Below are positions 35,975 to 44,837 of a stretch of DNA of 64,000 nt, one piece after another; the stretch's first letter is position 1; each line of letters starts with the position of its first letter. Position numbers and translations under genes: made by a program. Under the pieces are notes generated by a model. The model did no database searches and had not been told where the DNA came from. It worked only from the letters and a program-made list of their open reading frames with translations. Source of the stretch: an unidentified bacterial endosymbiont (lineage in GTDB: Bacteria; Pseudomonadota; Gammaproteobacteria; Enterobacterales; G038960095); contig NZ_OU907312.1 of NCBI RefSeq assembly GCF_918320885.1, positions 1,364,465 to 1,428,464 of the forward strand, read 5' to 3'.

Positions 35975-36229
35975 TTAATAGTGATATCGGCATTGGACGA
36001 TAGTAGTGGTTTTATCGGAAAATTTGTAAACCAGTCGATGTTCACGATCAATTCGACGTGACCAGTAACCAGCCCACTGGTGCTTCAACGGTTCGGGATC
36101 GCCTATCCCTTGGAAAGGCTGCCTTTGGATCGCCGTTATCAGCATGTTGATTCTTTTGAGCAGTTGTTTATCCTGTCGTTGCCAATAGAGATAATCCTCC
36201 CACGCGGCAGCTGTCCAGGCGACGATCAC
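35975..36229 (-). CDS. yoeB: YoeB-family mRNA interferase toxin
   Basis: 84 residues, the family length. The catalytic residues of YoeB are at their usual positions: Glu46 (DPEPLKH), Arg65 (DREHRLVYK) and His83 (RYHY). It cleaves mRNA at the ribosome when freed from its antitoxin. Its start overlaps the antitoxin stop by 4 bp. The pair is on the minus strand inside the plus-strand tail operon, between V and W. Confidence 0.93.
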   Translation of the reverse strand: MIVAWTAAAWEDYLYWQRQDKQLLKRINMLITAIQRQPFQGIGDPEPLKHQWAGYWSRRIDREHRLVYKFSDKTTTIVQCRYHY

Positions 36230-36480
36230 GCTTCGATTAACCCCTGCTGAACAGCATTTCCAGCCTCTGCTTCAGCAATAGATTGACTCAATCTTACCGC
36301 ATTTTTAGGACTGGCCATTAAATAGGCTGTTTCCTCATAAGATCTAAAATCTTCGAGAGACATCACAACTGCTGGCTTACCAGTTTGTCGCGTGATCAGT
36401 ACGGGTAAATGGTCATCGTTCACTTTATCTAAGGTGCTTGCCATATGACTACGAAAAAAAGAGTAACTCAAACTCTGCAT
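36226..36480 (-). CDS. yefM: YefM/Phd-family antitoxin
   Basis: 84 residues from ATG 36480. YSFFRSHMASTLDKVNDDHLPVLITRQTGKPAVVMSLEDFRSYEET is the typical Phd/YefM DNA-binding N-terminus; the C-terminal tail would wrap the toxin. It would neutralise YoeB and repress the shared promoter upstream (36481-36540). A longer frame to 36543 exists but lacks family support. Confidence 0.92.
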   Translation of the reverse strand: MQSLSYSFFRSHMASTLDKVNDDHLPVLITRQTGKPAVVMSLEDFRSYEETAYLMASPKNAVRLSQSIAEAEAGNAVQQGLIEA

Positions 36481-36542
36481 CAGGGTGATCTCTTGTTTAC
36501 TATCGGTACTTATTATTGTACCTATATTTTTTGATTGTACCA

Positions 36543-36875
36543 ATGGAATTAACTGGCATGCATCGCAGTAGTGGTGCCCCGCTGTCTGGGATCGCCCATC
36601 TGCAGCAATCCATTAAAGATATTTTGACCACCCCGCTCGGCAGCCGCCGCATGCGACCAGAGTATGGCTCAGAGCTACCACGCTATGTCGATTTACCAAT
36701 TAACCGCGGCTGGATCTCCGCGGTGCAGGCAGAAGCTGCCCGGGCCATCAGCCGCTGGGAGCCGCGGCTCAAACTCACGGCAGTCCAGGTGGAAGCCATT
36801 GTTGAGGGCTCCATTCATTTTAATATCCGGGGCCACTATGCGGCGGCGCCAATCGTTTTAGTGATGGCCTGGTGA
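36543..36875 (+). CDS. Baseplate protein GpW (gp25-like)
   Basis: 110 residues. GIAHLQQSIKDILTTPLGSRRMRPEYGSEL is the signature of the gp25/W baseplate lysozyme-like family. The start could be ATG 36543 or 36558; neither has a strong ribosome-binding site, perhaps because the toxin-antitoxin pair displaced it. It overlaps the J gene by 4 bp. Confidence 0.88.
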   Translation: MELTGMHRSSGAPLSGIAHLQQSIKDILTTPLGSRRMRPEYGSELPRYVDLPINRGWISAVQAEAARAISRWEPRLKLTAVQVEAIVEGSIHFNIRGHYAAAPIVLVMAW

Positions 36876-37756
36876 TCGATCTGGCACAACTGCCACCCCC
36901 TGAGGTGGTGGAGTCTCTAGACTTTGAGACCCTTTATCAGCAGCTGTTAGCGCTGTTTCGTACTCTGATGGGCGAGCGCTGGGAGGCCCCACTGGAATCC
37001 GATCCCGTGATCAAACTACTAGAGCTGGCCGCCTACCGGGAACTCCAGCTGCGAGCCCGCATTAATGATGCCGCCTGCTCCGTGTTATTGGCTTTTGCCG
37101 TCGGTGCCGATTTAGAGCAGTTAGCGGCTAACGTCAATGTCTCCAGGCTACTCGTGACTCCAGGCGATCCTCAGGCTAACCCGCCCGTGGCGCCCTGCTA
37201 TGAGAGCGATAGCAGCCTGCGCGCTCGGGTACCGCAGGCGTTTGAAGGGCTATCGGTGGCTGGCTCCCGCGCCGCCTATCGCTATCGGGCCTTGTCAGCC
37301 GATGGCCGGGTGATTGATGCCAGTGTCGAGAGTCCTCAACCCGCCACCGTGGTTGTCACCCTGCTCTCCAGTGAGACTAGTGGCGCCGCTTCCACAGAGT
37401 TACTGACCACGGTTGAGCAGGCGCTCTCCGGTGAGGCGGTTCGACCAGTGGCCGATCGGCTAACCGTCCAAGCTGCCGAGATCGTCCCCTATCGCATCAA
37501 CGCCGGATTATGGCTCTATCCAGGACCAGCCATCGAGCCCATTATGGCCGCCTCCCGGCAACAGGTGATCCAGTATACCCAGCAGCTGCAGCGCTTGGGG
37601 CGGGATATTCGCTGCTCAGCGCTGTTTGCCGCCCTGCATGTAGAGGGGGTACAGCGGATCGAGCTGATAGCGCCCACGGACGATCTAATTTTAAGTAGTC
37701 AACAAGCCGCTTATTGTGAACAGATTGACCTCAGCTACCAAGGTGCTGATGAGTAG
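36872..37756 (+). CDS. Baseplate protein GpJ
   Basis: 294 residues from a GTG overlapping the W stop. DPVIKLLELAAYRELQLRARINDAACSV and GADLEQLAANVNVSRL are typical of the P2 J/Mu gp47 family that forms the baseplate wedge. The 3' end overlaps the tail protein I gene. Confidence 0.92.
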   Translation: MIDLAQLPPPEVVESLDFETLYQQLLALFRTLMGERWEAPLESDPVIKLLELAAYRELQLRARINDAACSVLLAFAVGADLEQLAANVNVSRLLVTPGDPQANPPVAPCYESDSSLRARVPQAFEGLSVAGSRAAYRYRALSADGRVIDASVESPQPATVVVTLLSSETSGAASTELLTTVEQALSGEAVRPVADRLTVQAAEIVPYRINAGLWLYPGPAIEPIMAASRQQVIQYTQQLQRLGRDIRCSALFAALHVEGVQRIELIAPTDDLILSSQQAAYCEQIDLSYQGADE

Positions 37757-38381
37757 CCAGCTGCTGCCACCTAATGCCACGCGCTTGGAGCGCGCACTAG
37801 CCGATACCCTCAATCAGCCCTGTCCGCTGCCGATTACCCAGCTCTGGAGCCCGGAACACTGCCCCTTAGCGCTGCTGCCCTATCTCGCCTGGGCCCGTTC
37901 GGTAGATCGTTGGGATCCCAACTGGCCAGAAGCTACCAAACGCTTGATGGTCAGCAACGCCTTCTATATCCATCAGCACAAGGGCACCCTCAGCGCCTTA
38001 AAACGGGTGATCGCCCCCTTTGCCGGGGATTTTAAAATTACTGAGTGGTGGCAAACCACGCCACCAGGAGCGCCCGGGACCTTTACTATTGTATTGTCTG
38101 TCATAGAGACCGGGATCTCTGAGGAGACCTATCTCGAGCTGCAACGGCTACTCGATGATGCCAAACCCGCCAGCCGCCCCTATGCGCTCACCATCGCTGT
38201 TAAATCGTTAGGTCATTGCTCCGTGCAACTGGGTTGTTTTGACGGCGATCTGCTGGTGATCCAAGCATTGCTAGGCCCCATCGACGATCCAGCCCTACCC
38301 GCTCTCTATTGTGCGACAGTAGGCTGTTTTGACGGTGATCTGCTGGTGATTCACCCCCTAGACTCACTTCATGGAGAATAG
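37749..38381 (+). CDS. Tail protein GpI with repeated C-terminus
   Basis: 210 residues from ATG 37749. LLPPNATRLERALADTL, LLPYLAWARSVDRWDPNWPE and HKGTLSALKRVIAPF are P2 I-type baseplate wedge motifs. The C-terminus has two copies of GCFDGDLLVI (38232-38262 and 38322-38352), beyond the usual P2 length. Confidence 0.88.
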   Translation: MSSQLLPPNATRLERALADTLNQPCPLPITQLWSPEHCPLALLPYLAWARSVDRWDPNWPEATKRLMVSNAFYIHQHKGTLSALKRVIAPFAGDFKITEWWQTTPPGAPGTFTIVLSVIETGISEETYLELQRLLDDAKPASRPYALTIAVKSLGHCSVQLGCFDGDLLVIQALLGPIDDPALPALYCATVGCFDGDLLVIHPLDSLHGE

Positions 38382-38383
38382 CA

Positions 38384-39400
38384 GTGTCACAACACTACGG
38401 GGCATTATTAACCGCGCTGGGCGAGGCTAAAATCACCGCAGCGATCGCTCATCATGCCCAGATACAACTCACCCACTTAGCGGTGGGCGATGGTGACGGC
38501 CAGCTGCCACCGCTTCATTCAGCACAAACTACCTTAGTGCACGAACAGTATCGAGTGGCTCTTAGTAGTCTCACCATCGATCCAGACAACCGTAGCCACC
38601 TGATCGCCGAGGCCATCCTCCGGGAAGAGGTTGGCGGTTGGTGGATCCGCGAAATTGGTCTGTTTGATGAGCACGGGGAGCTCTGTGCGGTGGCTAACTG
38701 CCCAGAGACCTACAAGCCCAAGCTAGAAGAGGGTGCCGGTCGAACGCAGGTGATCCGCCTGGTCTTGATCGTCAGCAGTGCGACTGCTGTAGCCCTCACC
38801 ATTGATCCAGCTGTTGTGTTAGCCACCCGGAAAGAGCTTGTTGATGTGCTCAATCAACATGTCTCAGAGCCTGATCCACATCACCAATATTTAACTAGAA
38901 TTGATCCTGTTCTACAAGGTCACCCAACAACCCCAACACCACAGCCATTTAGTAAAGATTCATCGATTGCGACGACTGAATTTGTGCAAACCGCCTTAGA
39001 AAATAATTCAGGAGTATTCTTTTTTGATAAAAGGAGAAATAGTTCAAATCAATTAGTAGATAATAAATATTCAGAAAATATTCTATCTGAAACAGAAATT
39101 GAGTTATCAGAAATACATGTTGGATCATTTATAATATTTTGGGTTGATAGTAAAATAAATATTAAACTACCCACTTCTGTCCCTAAAGGTTCTAAATTTT
39201 GTATTGCCAACCATGGTGCAAGTGGTGCTTCACTTGAAGTAGGCTCCAATTCAATATATTCACCTGCTCATGCTCATAATTCCGGTATATTCGAAATGCC
39301 CGCCGCTTCACATGCGGAATTTATTTATTGTGGTCAGGATACTGTATTAAGTTATTACTTTGTAATAAATTTCCTTGCTCAACATAATCCATTAGCATAA
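38384..39400 (+). CDS. Tail fibre protein with AT-rich tip
   Basis: 338 residues from GTG 38384. The N-terminal 150 residues (LTALGEAKITAAIAHHAQIQLTHLAVGDGDG, GGWWIREIGLFDEHGELCAVANCPE) are the conserved tail-attachment domain of P2-like fibres. After about residue 165 the DNA becomes AT-rich and the protein polar (KRRNSSNQLVDNKYSENIL, GASLEVGSNSIYSPAHAHNSG). The tip binds the host receptor and was probably acquired separately. No fibre assembly chaperone follows. Confidence 0.87.
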   Translation: MSQHYGALLTALGEAKITAAIAHHAQIQLTHLAVGDGDGQLPPLHSAQTTLVHEQYRVALSSLTIDPDNRSHLIAEAILREEVGGWWIREIGLFDEHGELCAVANCPETYKPKLEEGAGRTQVIRLVLIVSSATAVALTIDPAVVLATRKELVDVLNQHVSEPDPHHQYLTRIDPVLQGHPTTPTPQPFSKDSSIATTEFVQTALENNSGVFFFDKRRNSSNQLVDNKYSENILSETEIELSEIHVGSFIIFWVDSKINIKLPTSVPKGSKFCIANHGASGASLEVGSNSIYSPAHAHNSGIFEMPAASHAEFIYCGQDTVLSYYFVINFLAQHNPLA

Positions 39401-39484
39401 ATAATTTTTCTGGTTATCTAAAAGAATATGAATTTCTTTAAAGATTAATAACTTATTGTAAACTTTTTTAGAGAGATACTGTTC

Positions 39485-40702
39485 ATGACCAGTGCTTTTT
39501 TCCATGGGGTGACGGTAACGCTGATTGATAGTGGACCACGCCCGATAGCCACCCCCGCCGCTTCAATTATTGGTCTCGTGGACACCTATACCCCGGCGAC
39601 CGCATTAGCCCCGCCACACCAACCGGTGTTACTCACCAACCAGCGGGAGGCAGTACAACAGTTCGGGGCAGGTAGTGCTATCGCTCAATCTGCTCGCGGC
39701 ATCTTTGCCCAATCCGCCGCCGTGGTGGTTGCGGTGGGGGTACCCTTAAACCCTACCGAGCACGCCCCTGAAGCAGCAGAAAAACCCGCTCGCAAATCGA
39801 CTGCCACTACAGAGACCAGCCCACTGATGACTGCTCTGATTGGTGGGATCGGAGCTGAGGGGCAGCGCACCGGGATGCAGGTGCTGTTGGATGGCAAATC
39901 AGTGCACAATGCCCAACCCCGTTTAATCCTCTGCCCGGGCCACTCAGCACACCCAGCCGTCGCCACGGCGATGCAGGCTTTAGCCGATAAGCTAAAAGCC
40001 ATTGCCATTATTGATGGCCCCAATCGCGATGATCAGGCTGCTATTCAATATTTTGCTGAAATCAGCAGTCAACGGGTCTACGCAGTCGATCCTTGGCTAA
40101 AAATTTGGGATGCCGAGAGTGACACGATGCAGATCGTCCCCGCCTCCCCCGCGGTCGCTGGCCTGTTTGCTAAAACCGATCGCCAAGTTGGTTTTTGGGC
40201 CTCACCCTCCAATAAAGCGCTGCTAGAGGTGATCGGCACCGCCCGACCGATTGAATTTATTGAGGGCGATGACACCTGCCGCGCCAACCTGCTCAATAGC
40301 GCCCATATCGCCACCATTATTCGGGAGGGCAGCTATCGCTTATGGGGGAATCGCAGCTGCTCCAGCGATCCCAAGTGGGCCTTTATCACCCGCGTACGCA
40401 CCGTCGATATGGTGATGGAGGCCCTTCTGTTGGGCCATCAATGGGCTGTCGATCGCTCCATCACTAAAACCTATCTCAAAGAGGTGACCGAAGGCGTACA
40501 AGCCTTTATGCGCGATTTAAGAGCCCAGGGGGCTATCATCAACTTCGAAGTCTATCCTGATGAAGCCCTCAACAGCCCTACTCAGCTAGAGCAGGGACGT
40601 GTCTACTGGACCATTCGCTTTACGGATGTGCCCCCAGCCGAGAACCCTAACTTTAGGGTTGAAGTAACCAACCAGTGGATTAGTGAGATCATCGACTTAT
40701 GA
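39485..40702 (+). CDS. Tail sheath protein (GpFI)
   Basis: 405 residues. HGVTVTLIDSGPRPIATPAASIIGLV, then WGNRSCSSDPKWAFITRVRTVDMV and YWTIRFTDVPPAENPNF are hallmarks of the P2 FI sheath family. It contracts during injection. It follows 84 bp of AT-rich DNA after the fibre gene, which may hold a promoter. Confidence 0.93.
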   Translation: MTSAFFHGVTVTLIDSGPRPIATPAASIIGLVDTYTPATALAPPHQPVLLTNQREAVQQFGAGSAIAQSARGIFAQSAAVVVAVGVPLNPTEHAPEAAEKPARKSTATTETSPLMTALIGGIGAEGQRTGMQVLLDGKSVHNAQPRLILCPGHSAHPAVATAMQALADKLKAIAIIDGPNRDDQAAIQYFAEISSQRVYAVDPWLKIWDAESDTMQIVPASPAVAGLFAKTDRQVGFWASPSNKALLEVIGTARPIEFIEGDDTCRANLLNSAHIATIIREGSYRLWGNRSCSSDPKWAFITRVRTVDMVMEALLLGHQWAVDRSITKTYLKEVTEGVQAFMRDLRAQGAIINFEVYPDEALNSPTQLEQGRVYWTIRFTDVPPAENPNFRVEVTNQWISEIIDL

Positions 40703-41202
40703 TTCCGCAAACCCTTTACAATATGAATCTGTTTATCGACGGCATCAGCTTTGCGGGTGTCGCCACCCAAGTCACCCCACCAAAGCTCAAAATCAAAGCC
40801 GAAGAGTATCGCGGCGGCGGCATGGATGCGCCGATCAAAATGGACTTAGGCCTGGAGATGTTAGAGGCCAACTTCTCACTATCCACCCTAGCCCCGCAAG
40901 CGCTGCAGTGCTTTGGTGTCGCCGATCAAAGTGCGTTTAATGGTGTCTTTAGAGGGGCGCTGCGCGACCACAAAGGCGCCGTACAGGCCTGTATCTTAAC
41001 GATGCGTGGGATGCTCACCGAAGTCGATATGGGCGACTGGAAACCTGCGGAAAAAGCTGAAAGTAAATTTACGCTGGCCTGCAGTTACTACAAATTCGAA
41101 TTGGATGGCGCCCTCCTCTATGAGATTGACCCCCTAGCCTCGGTACGAGTCATTGATGGCCGCGATCAATTAACCGCTATTCGAGTGGCCTTAGGCCTTT
41201 AA
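40699..41202 (+). CDS. Major tail tube protein (GpFII)
   Basis: 167 residues. LYNMNLFIDGISFAGVATQVTPPKLKIKAEEYRGGGMDAPIKMDLGLE matches the P2 FII tube family, which forms the inner tube. It overlaps the sheath stop by 4 bp. Confidence 0.92.
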   Translation: MIPQTLYNMNLFIDGISFAGVATQVTPPKLKIKAEEYRGGGMDAPIKMDLGLEMLEANFSLSTLAPQALQCFGVADQSAFNGVFRGALRDHKGAVQACILTMRGMLTEVDMGDWKPAEKAESKFTLACSYYKFELDGALLYEIDPLASVRVIDGRDQLTAIRVALGL

Positions 41203-41213
41203 GGAGTTACTGG

Positions 41214-41543
41214 ATGGAACAGTTAACCGTCACCCTAGAGTACCCCGCCCCCTTTGATGGCGTGCTGCGCGATCGCCTAAGCCTGCGAGCACCAAAAGTG
41301 CGGGATATGCGTAGTGCTGCCAAACAGGCGCCACAAGATATTGAAGAGCGCGAGCTGATTCTGTTTGGGCTATTAGCGGAGGTATCGCCCAAAGAGTTAG
41401 AGGGACTGCACTTTACCGACTATCGGCGGTTGCAGGAGGGCTATTTTCGCCTGGTCTCCCCTAGCACAGCTGCCAATCCAGTCGCTGTGCCGACTGATGA
41501 AACGGCTCGCCCGCGAGCTGCACTTCCAGCCCTCGGAGATTGA
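41214..41543 (+). CDS. Tail assembly chaperone (GpE-like), first frame
   Basis: 109 residues. LTVTLEYPAPFDGVLRDRLSLRAPKVRDM and IEERELILFGLLAEVSPKELEGLHFTDYRRLQ fit the Mu/P2 tail assembly chaperone family. It precedes the tape measure. Relatives make a longer product by frameshifting into the overlapping frame, which is present here (41497-41586). Confidence 0.85.
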   Translation: MEQLTVTLEYPAPFDGVLRDRLSLRAPKVRDMRSAAKQAPQDIEERELILFGLLAEVSPKELEGLHFTDYRRLQEGYFRLVSPSTAANPVAVPTDETARPRAALPALGD

Positions 41544-41586
41544 CCAACTCACCCTAGAACAGGCCCTGTGGTGGCTAGAGGAGTAA
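41497..41586 (+). CDS. GpE'-like extension frame of the tail assembly chaperone
   Basis: 29 codons, LARELHFQPSEIDQLTLEQALWWLEE after the first three, ending TAA 41584. The HFQPSEIDxLTLxxALWW pattern is the P2 GpE' family. The frame is offset by +1 (equivalent to -2) from gpE and is open back to about 41400. It is probably translated as a frameshift fusion rather than alone. I could not identify the slip site with confidence. Confidence 0.65.
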   Translation: MKRLARELHFQPSEIDQLTLEQALWWLEE

Positions 41587-41589
41587 CCG

Positions 41590-43785
41590 ATGGCACGTGA
41601 TATCGCAATGGGATTGGTCATCGGCGGTGCGGTCGATGGCTCACTTGGCAAAGCTGTCAAACAGGCAGGCTCACAGCTTGAGGCGCTACAGCAGCAAGCC
41701 GCCAAACAGCGACTCTGGCAACAGACCATTGGGGAGACCCAACAGCTACAGCGCGATTTCCAGCGGCTAAAACTCAGTGGGGATGATGCCGCTACCGGCA
41801 TCCAGCGGCAGCTGGAAAGCAACCTCCTCACGCTAAAAAAAGCGGGCATTGAGCTACAGAGCCTGGATCAGGCCTATCAGCAACTGGGGCGGACTGCCAA
41901 AGGATTAGAGCTGCGGGCCAGTGGTCATCAACTCATCAGCCAGGGGATGGCTCAGGGGAAACAGGCCCTTGGCGATGCCCTAAAATTAACCGCCACCGTA
42001 GCGGTACCGACCCTGTTATCAGCCAACTACCAAGATTTGATCCGCGATATCGTGATCAAAGCCGGGCAGGCCGGCACGGCTGAGGAGGCCCGCATTGGCC
42101 AATTGATTGCTAAGACCGCCTCAGAGGTTGGGATAGCGCGCAATGAACTGGCCGAAGCGCTCAACCAGATGGTCGGGGCCGGGATGGAATTGCAGCAAGC
42201 AGTCCAATTGGCACCCAGTCTGGCCAAGTTCTCCGTCAGCCAACGCTCGGAGAGCAGCGATACCGCCCGCATGATGACCGCCATGGTGCAGAATGCCGGC
42301 ATTGTCGATCCGCAACAGATGCAACAGGCGTTAGAGTCAATTGCCTATTTGGGCAAAGAGGGCTCATTTGAGGCCTCCGATATGGCCAAATGGTTCCCAC
42401 AAATCTTAGCGGAGACCAAGAAGCTAGGCATTACTGGCGTTGAAGCCATAGTCAAAGCCGGGGCTGCCTTACAGGTGATGATGAAGGTCTCTGGCTCCAG
42501 TGATGAAGCGGCCACCATCCTGAAGAACTGGATGTCCAAGATGGGTGCCATGGAGACCAAAGAGCGCTATACAAAGGTTGGCATTGACTACCCAGCGGTG
42601 ATGCAGCAGTTTATTCAGAAAGGCTGGGATCCCCTACTGGCCTCCTTTAAGCTCGTCCAGCTGTATATTGAGAAAAGCGATCCCGAAGAAGCTGCCAGGA
42701 TGTCCAAAACCCTGGCAGCGATCGACCAAGAGAGCAATCAGGCGAAAAAGCAGGCGATGCTGAAAGCCTTCGCTGAATCGATGAAAGCGGGCGATCTCTT
42801 TACCAACCAATACACCAAAGCCGCTCTCACGGCAGCGATGCAAAATGAGGCCCTGCTACATCAACTGGTAAAGGGAGCAAGCGGGGTGAGCGGTGAACTA
42901 GACAAAGATTTACGCGATCGCCGCGTGATGTCCAAACAGATCTGGGCTGAGGTTGTGCAAGCCTGGGATGAAGCCGCACGACAGGTGGGGGATGCCCTAC
43001 GCCCCCTGACCGACACCGTTGGCAGCCTGCTGAAACAGCTCGGCCTAGGGCTAGCTAACCTAGCAGAAAAAGCACCGCTGGCGATAGCCGCCATCACCAC
43101 CTTAGCTGGTGGCTTTATCGGCTTAAAAGCCCTACAAGCCAGCTGGAGTATCGGCAAAGGCGCAATGGCAGTCGCCAAGGGCACCTTATTAGGAGGGATA
43201 GCTAAAGTCCAACCAGGGGGTATCAGCAATTTAGGCAAATCCACACTAGGTAAAGTGGGAGGTGCCCTTGGCAAAGCTGGCGGCTATCTGGGGGGTGCCT
43301 TAGCTCTCGGGAGTACGGCTTATCAAATCTATGACACTGCTCAGCACGCCACCACCAGTGCCGAAAAAGGGGCCGGTTACGGCGATGCCGTCGGCGGCTT
43401 AGCGGGGGGCTTAGCTGGTGCTAAATTAGGCGCCTTAGTCGGCGCCTGGGGCGGCCCCATCGGTATCGCCATTGGCGGGGTACTCGGTAGCGTGGTGGGC
43501 ACCCTAGGCGGTGGTCAATTAGGTGGCTGGTTAGGGAAATCACTATTTGGCAGTGAATCCCCGCTGCCAGAGGCAGCTCATCCAGCTATCAGCGTACCCG
43601 ATAAGCCGCCAGCAGCGGTCAATCAGCAGCTACAGTTTTCACCAACGGTACAAGTCACCGTGCAGGGTGAGATGAAAGATCCCAAGCAACTCGCCAACGA
43701 TCTGATGCCCCACTTGCACAGCCTATTCGAACAATTTCACCAGCAGCAACAGCGCACCGCATGGTATGATACCGCACATAGTTAA
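41590..43785 (+). CDS. Tail tape measure protein (GpT)
   Basis: 731 residues. N-terminal coiled coil (QAGSQLEALQQQAAKQRLWQ), the TP901/Mu-type core (TASEVGIARNELAEALNQMVGAG, YLGKEGSFEASDMAKWFPQIL), and glycine/alanine-rich hydrophobic segments near the C-terminus (GDAVGGLAGGLAGAKLGALVGAWGG). It sets tail length and may help DNA cross the inner membrane. Confidence 0.92.
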   Translation: MARDIAMGLVIGGAVDGSLGKAVKQAGSQLEALQQQAAKQRLWQQTIGETQQLQRDFQRLKLSGDDAATGIQRQLESNLLTLKKAGIELQSLDQAYQQLGRTAKGLELRASGHQLISQGMAQGKQALGDALKLTATVAVPTLLSANYQDLIRDIVIKAGQAGTAEEARIGQLIAKTASEVGIARNELAEALNQMVGAGMELQQAVQLAPSLAKFSVSQRSESSDTARMMTAMVQNAGIVDPQQMQQALESIAYLGKEGSFEASDMAKWFPQILAETKKLGITGVEAIVKAGAALQVMMKVSGSSDEAATILKNWMSKMGAMETKERYTKVGIDYPAVMQQFIQKGWDPLLASFKLVQLYIEKSDPEEAARMSKTLAAIDQESNQAKKQAMLKAFAESMKAGDLFTNQYTKAALTAAMQNEALLHQLVKGASGVSGELDKDLRDRRVMSKQIWAEVVQAWDEAARQVGDALRPLTDTVGSLLKQLGLGLANLAEKAPLAIAAITTLAGGFIGLKALQASWSIGKGAMAVAKGTLLGGIAKVQPGGISNLGKSTLGKVGGALGKAGGYLGGALALGSTAYQIYDTAQHATTSAEKGAGYGDAVGGLAGGLAGAKLGALVGAWGGPIGIAIGGVLGSVVGTLGGGQLGGWLGKSLFGSESPLPEAAHPAISVPDKPPAAVNQQLQFSPTVQVTVQGEMKDPKQLANDLMPHLHSLFEQFHQQQQRTAWYDTAHS

Positions 43786-43830
43786 TCGATGCACTGCCCT
43801 GGAAACCGCTAGCGCAGTGAGGACTGCTAG

Positions 43831-44778
43831 ATGGCAAAAAAATCTCAACATCATGATCTGTTTTACAAAAGCTTTATGCAGGAAAAGCAGCTGGTCATCG
43901 ATTTTCTAAAGATTCATTTACCCAAAGAGATTCAACGATTAATGGATTTCTCCACCTTAACCTTGGTGAATCATGAGCTACTACCGGCCCCGCTTAAAAA
44001 ATTGCAATCTGATGTGGTTTTTCAGTGCAAAATTAACCAGGGCGAAGATGATCTTTACCTGATCATCGAGCACCAATCCGCCTCTCATCGCCTAATGCCG
44101 CTAAGAATGCACGAATACATCACGGCATTAATGCGTTATCATTTAAAGCAAGGCAACCGCAAACTGCCGCTGGTGCTGCCAGTGCTCGTCTATCACGGCC
44201 ACCCATCTCCCTACCCCGTTTCATCCGAACTATGGGATCTATTTAACCAGCCGCAGTTAGCCGAGCAAATCATGTTTAAAGCGCACCAAGTCATTGATAT
44301 TTCAGCCATGACCGATGAAGAGATCGCCTCTCATGGAGCGGCTGCCTTGCTGGAATGGCCCCTGCGCGATGCCAAAAACCGCGGAGAGCACTTTCTAGAT
44401 AAAGTAAAAAGCCAACTGCACCAGCTGTTTGCTAGTGATAGGCTGGATAATTTTCCTGACTTTAAGCTGGCCCTTTACAGGTATATACTATTAACGTATA
44501 GAGGGTCAAAATCACTTGATGAGGTGATCGACGAGCTGACCCAGGTAGCACCGGAGGAGAAAGAGGCGATGCTAACAGCAGGACAACAATTAGAGCAGCG
44601 TGGGATGCAGGCTGGCATGCAACAGGGTATGCAACAGGGTATGCAACAGGGTATGCAACAGGGTGTTCAACAAGAGAAGTATGAGATAGCCAAGCGTATG
44701 TTGAAGAAAGGCATGTCGCTAGAGGATATTGTGCAGATCACTGGATTGGCTAAAAAAGAGTTATCACACCTGCATTGA
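43831..44778 (+). CDS. Rpn-family recombination-promoting nuclease (PDDEXK)
   Basis: 315 residues. HHDLFYKSFMQEKQLVIDFLKIHLP, LQSDVVFQCKIN and YLIIEHQSASHRLMPLRMHEYI are the Rpn/YhgA PDDEXK-type core (Asp and Glu-x-Gln active site). The C-terminus has four perfect 12-bp repeats (44617-44664, ATGCAACAGGGT) giving MQQG repeats, then KRMLKKGMSLEDIVQITGL. Rpn proteins are DNA endonucleases that raise RecA-independent recombination. It is not a tail gene and has been inserted between T and U. Confidence 0.9.
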   Translation: MAKKSQHHDLFYKSFMQEKQLVIDFLKIHLPKEIQRLMDFSTLTLVNHELLPAPLKKLQSDVVFQCKINQGEDDLYLIIEHQSASHRLMPLRMHEYITALMRYHLKQGNRKLPLVLPVLVYHGHPSPYPVSSELWDLFNQPQLAEQIMFKAHQVIDISAMTDEEIASHGAAALLEWPLRDAKNRGEHFLDKVKSQLHQLFASDRLDNFPDFKLALYRYILLTYRGSKSLDEVIDELTQVAPEEKEAMLTAGQQLEQRGMQAGMQQGMQQGMQQGMQQGVQQEKYEIAKRMLKKGMSLEDIVQITGLAKKELSHLH

Positions 44779-44837
44779 TTAGGGGGTAGTGCTACTGAAC
44801 TCGCTGATACGAATGCAATCAAACCACGGGGTGTTGT

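Noticed and set aside
44617-44664. 12-bp tandem repeats as a possible iteron set
   Set aside because: They lie inside the Rpn coding frame in multiples of three and encode the MQQG repeats common in Rpn C-termini.
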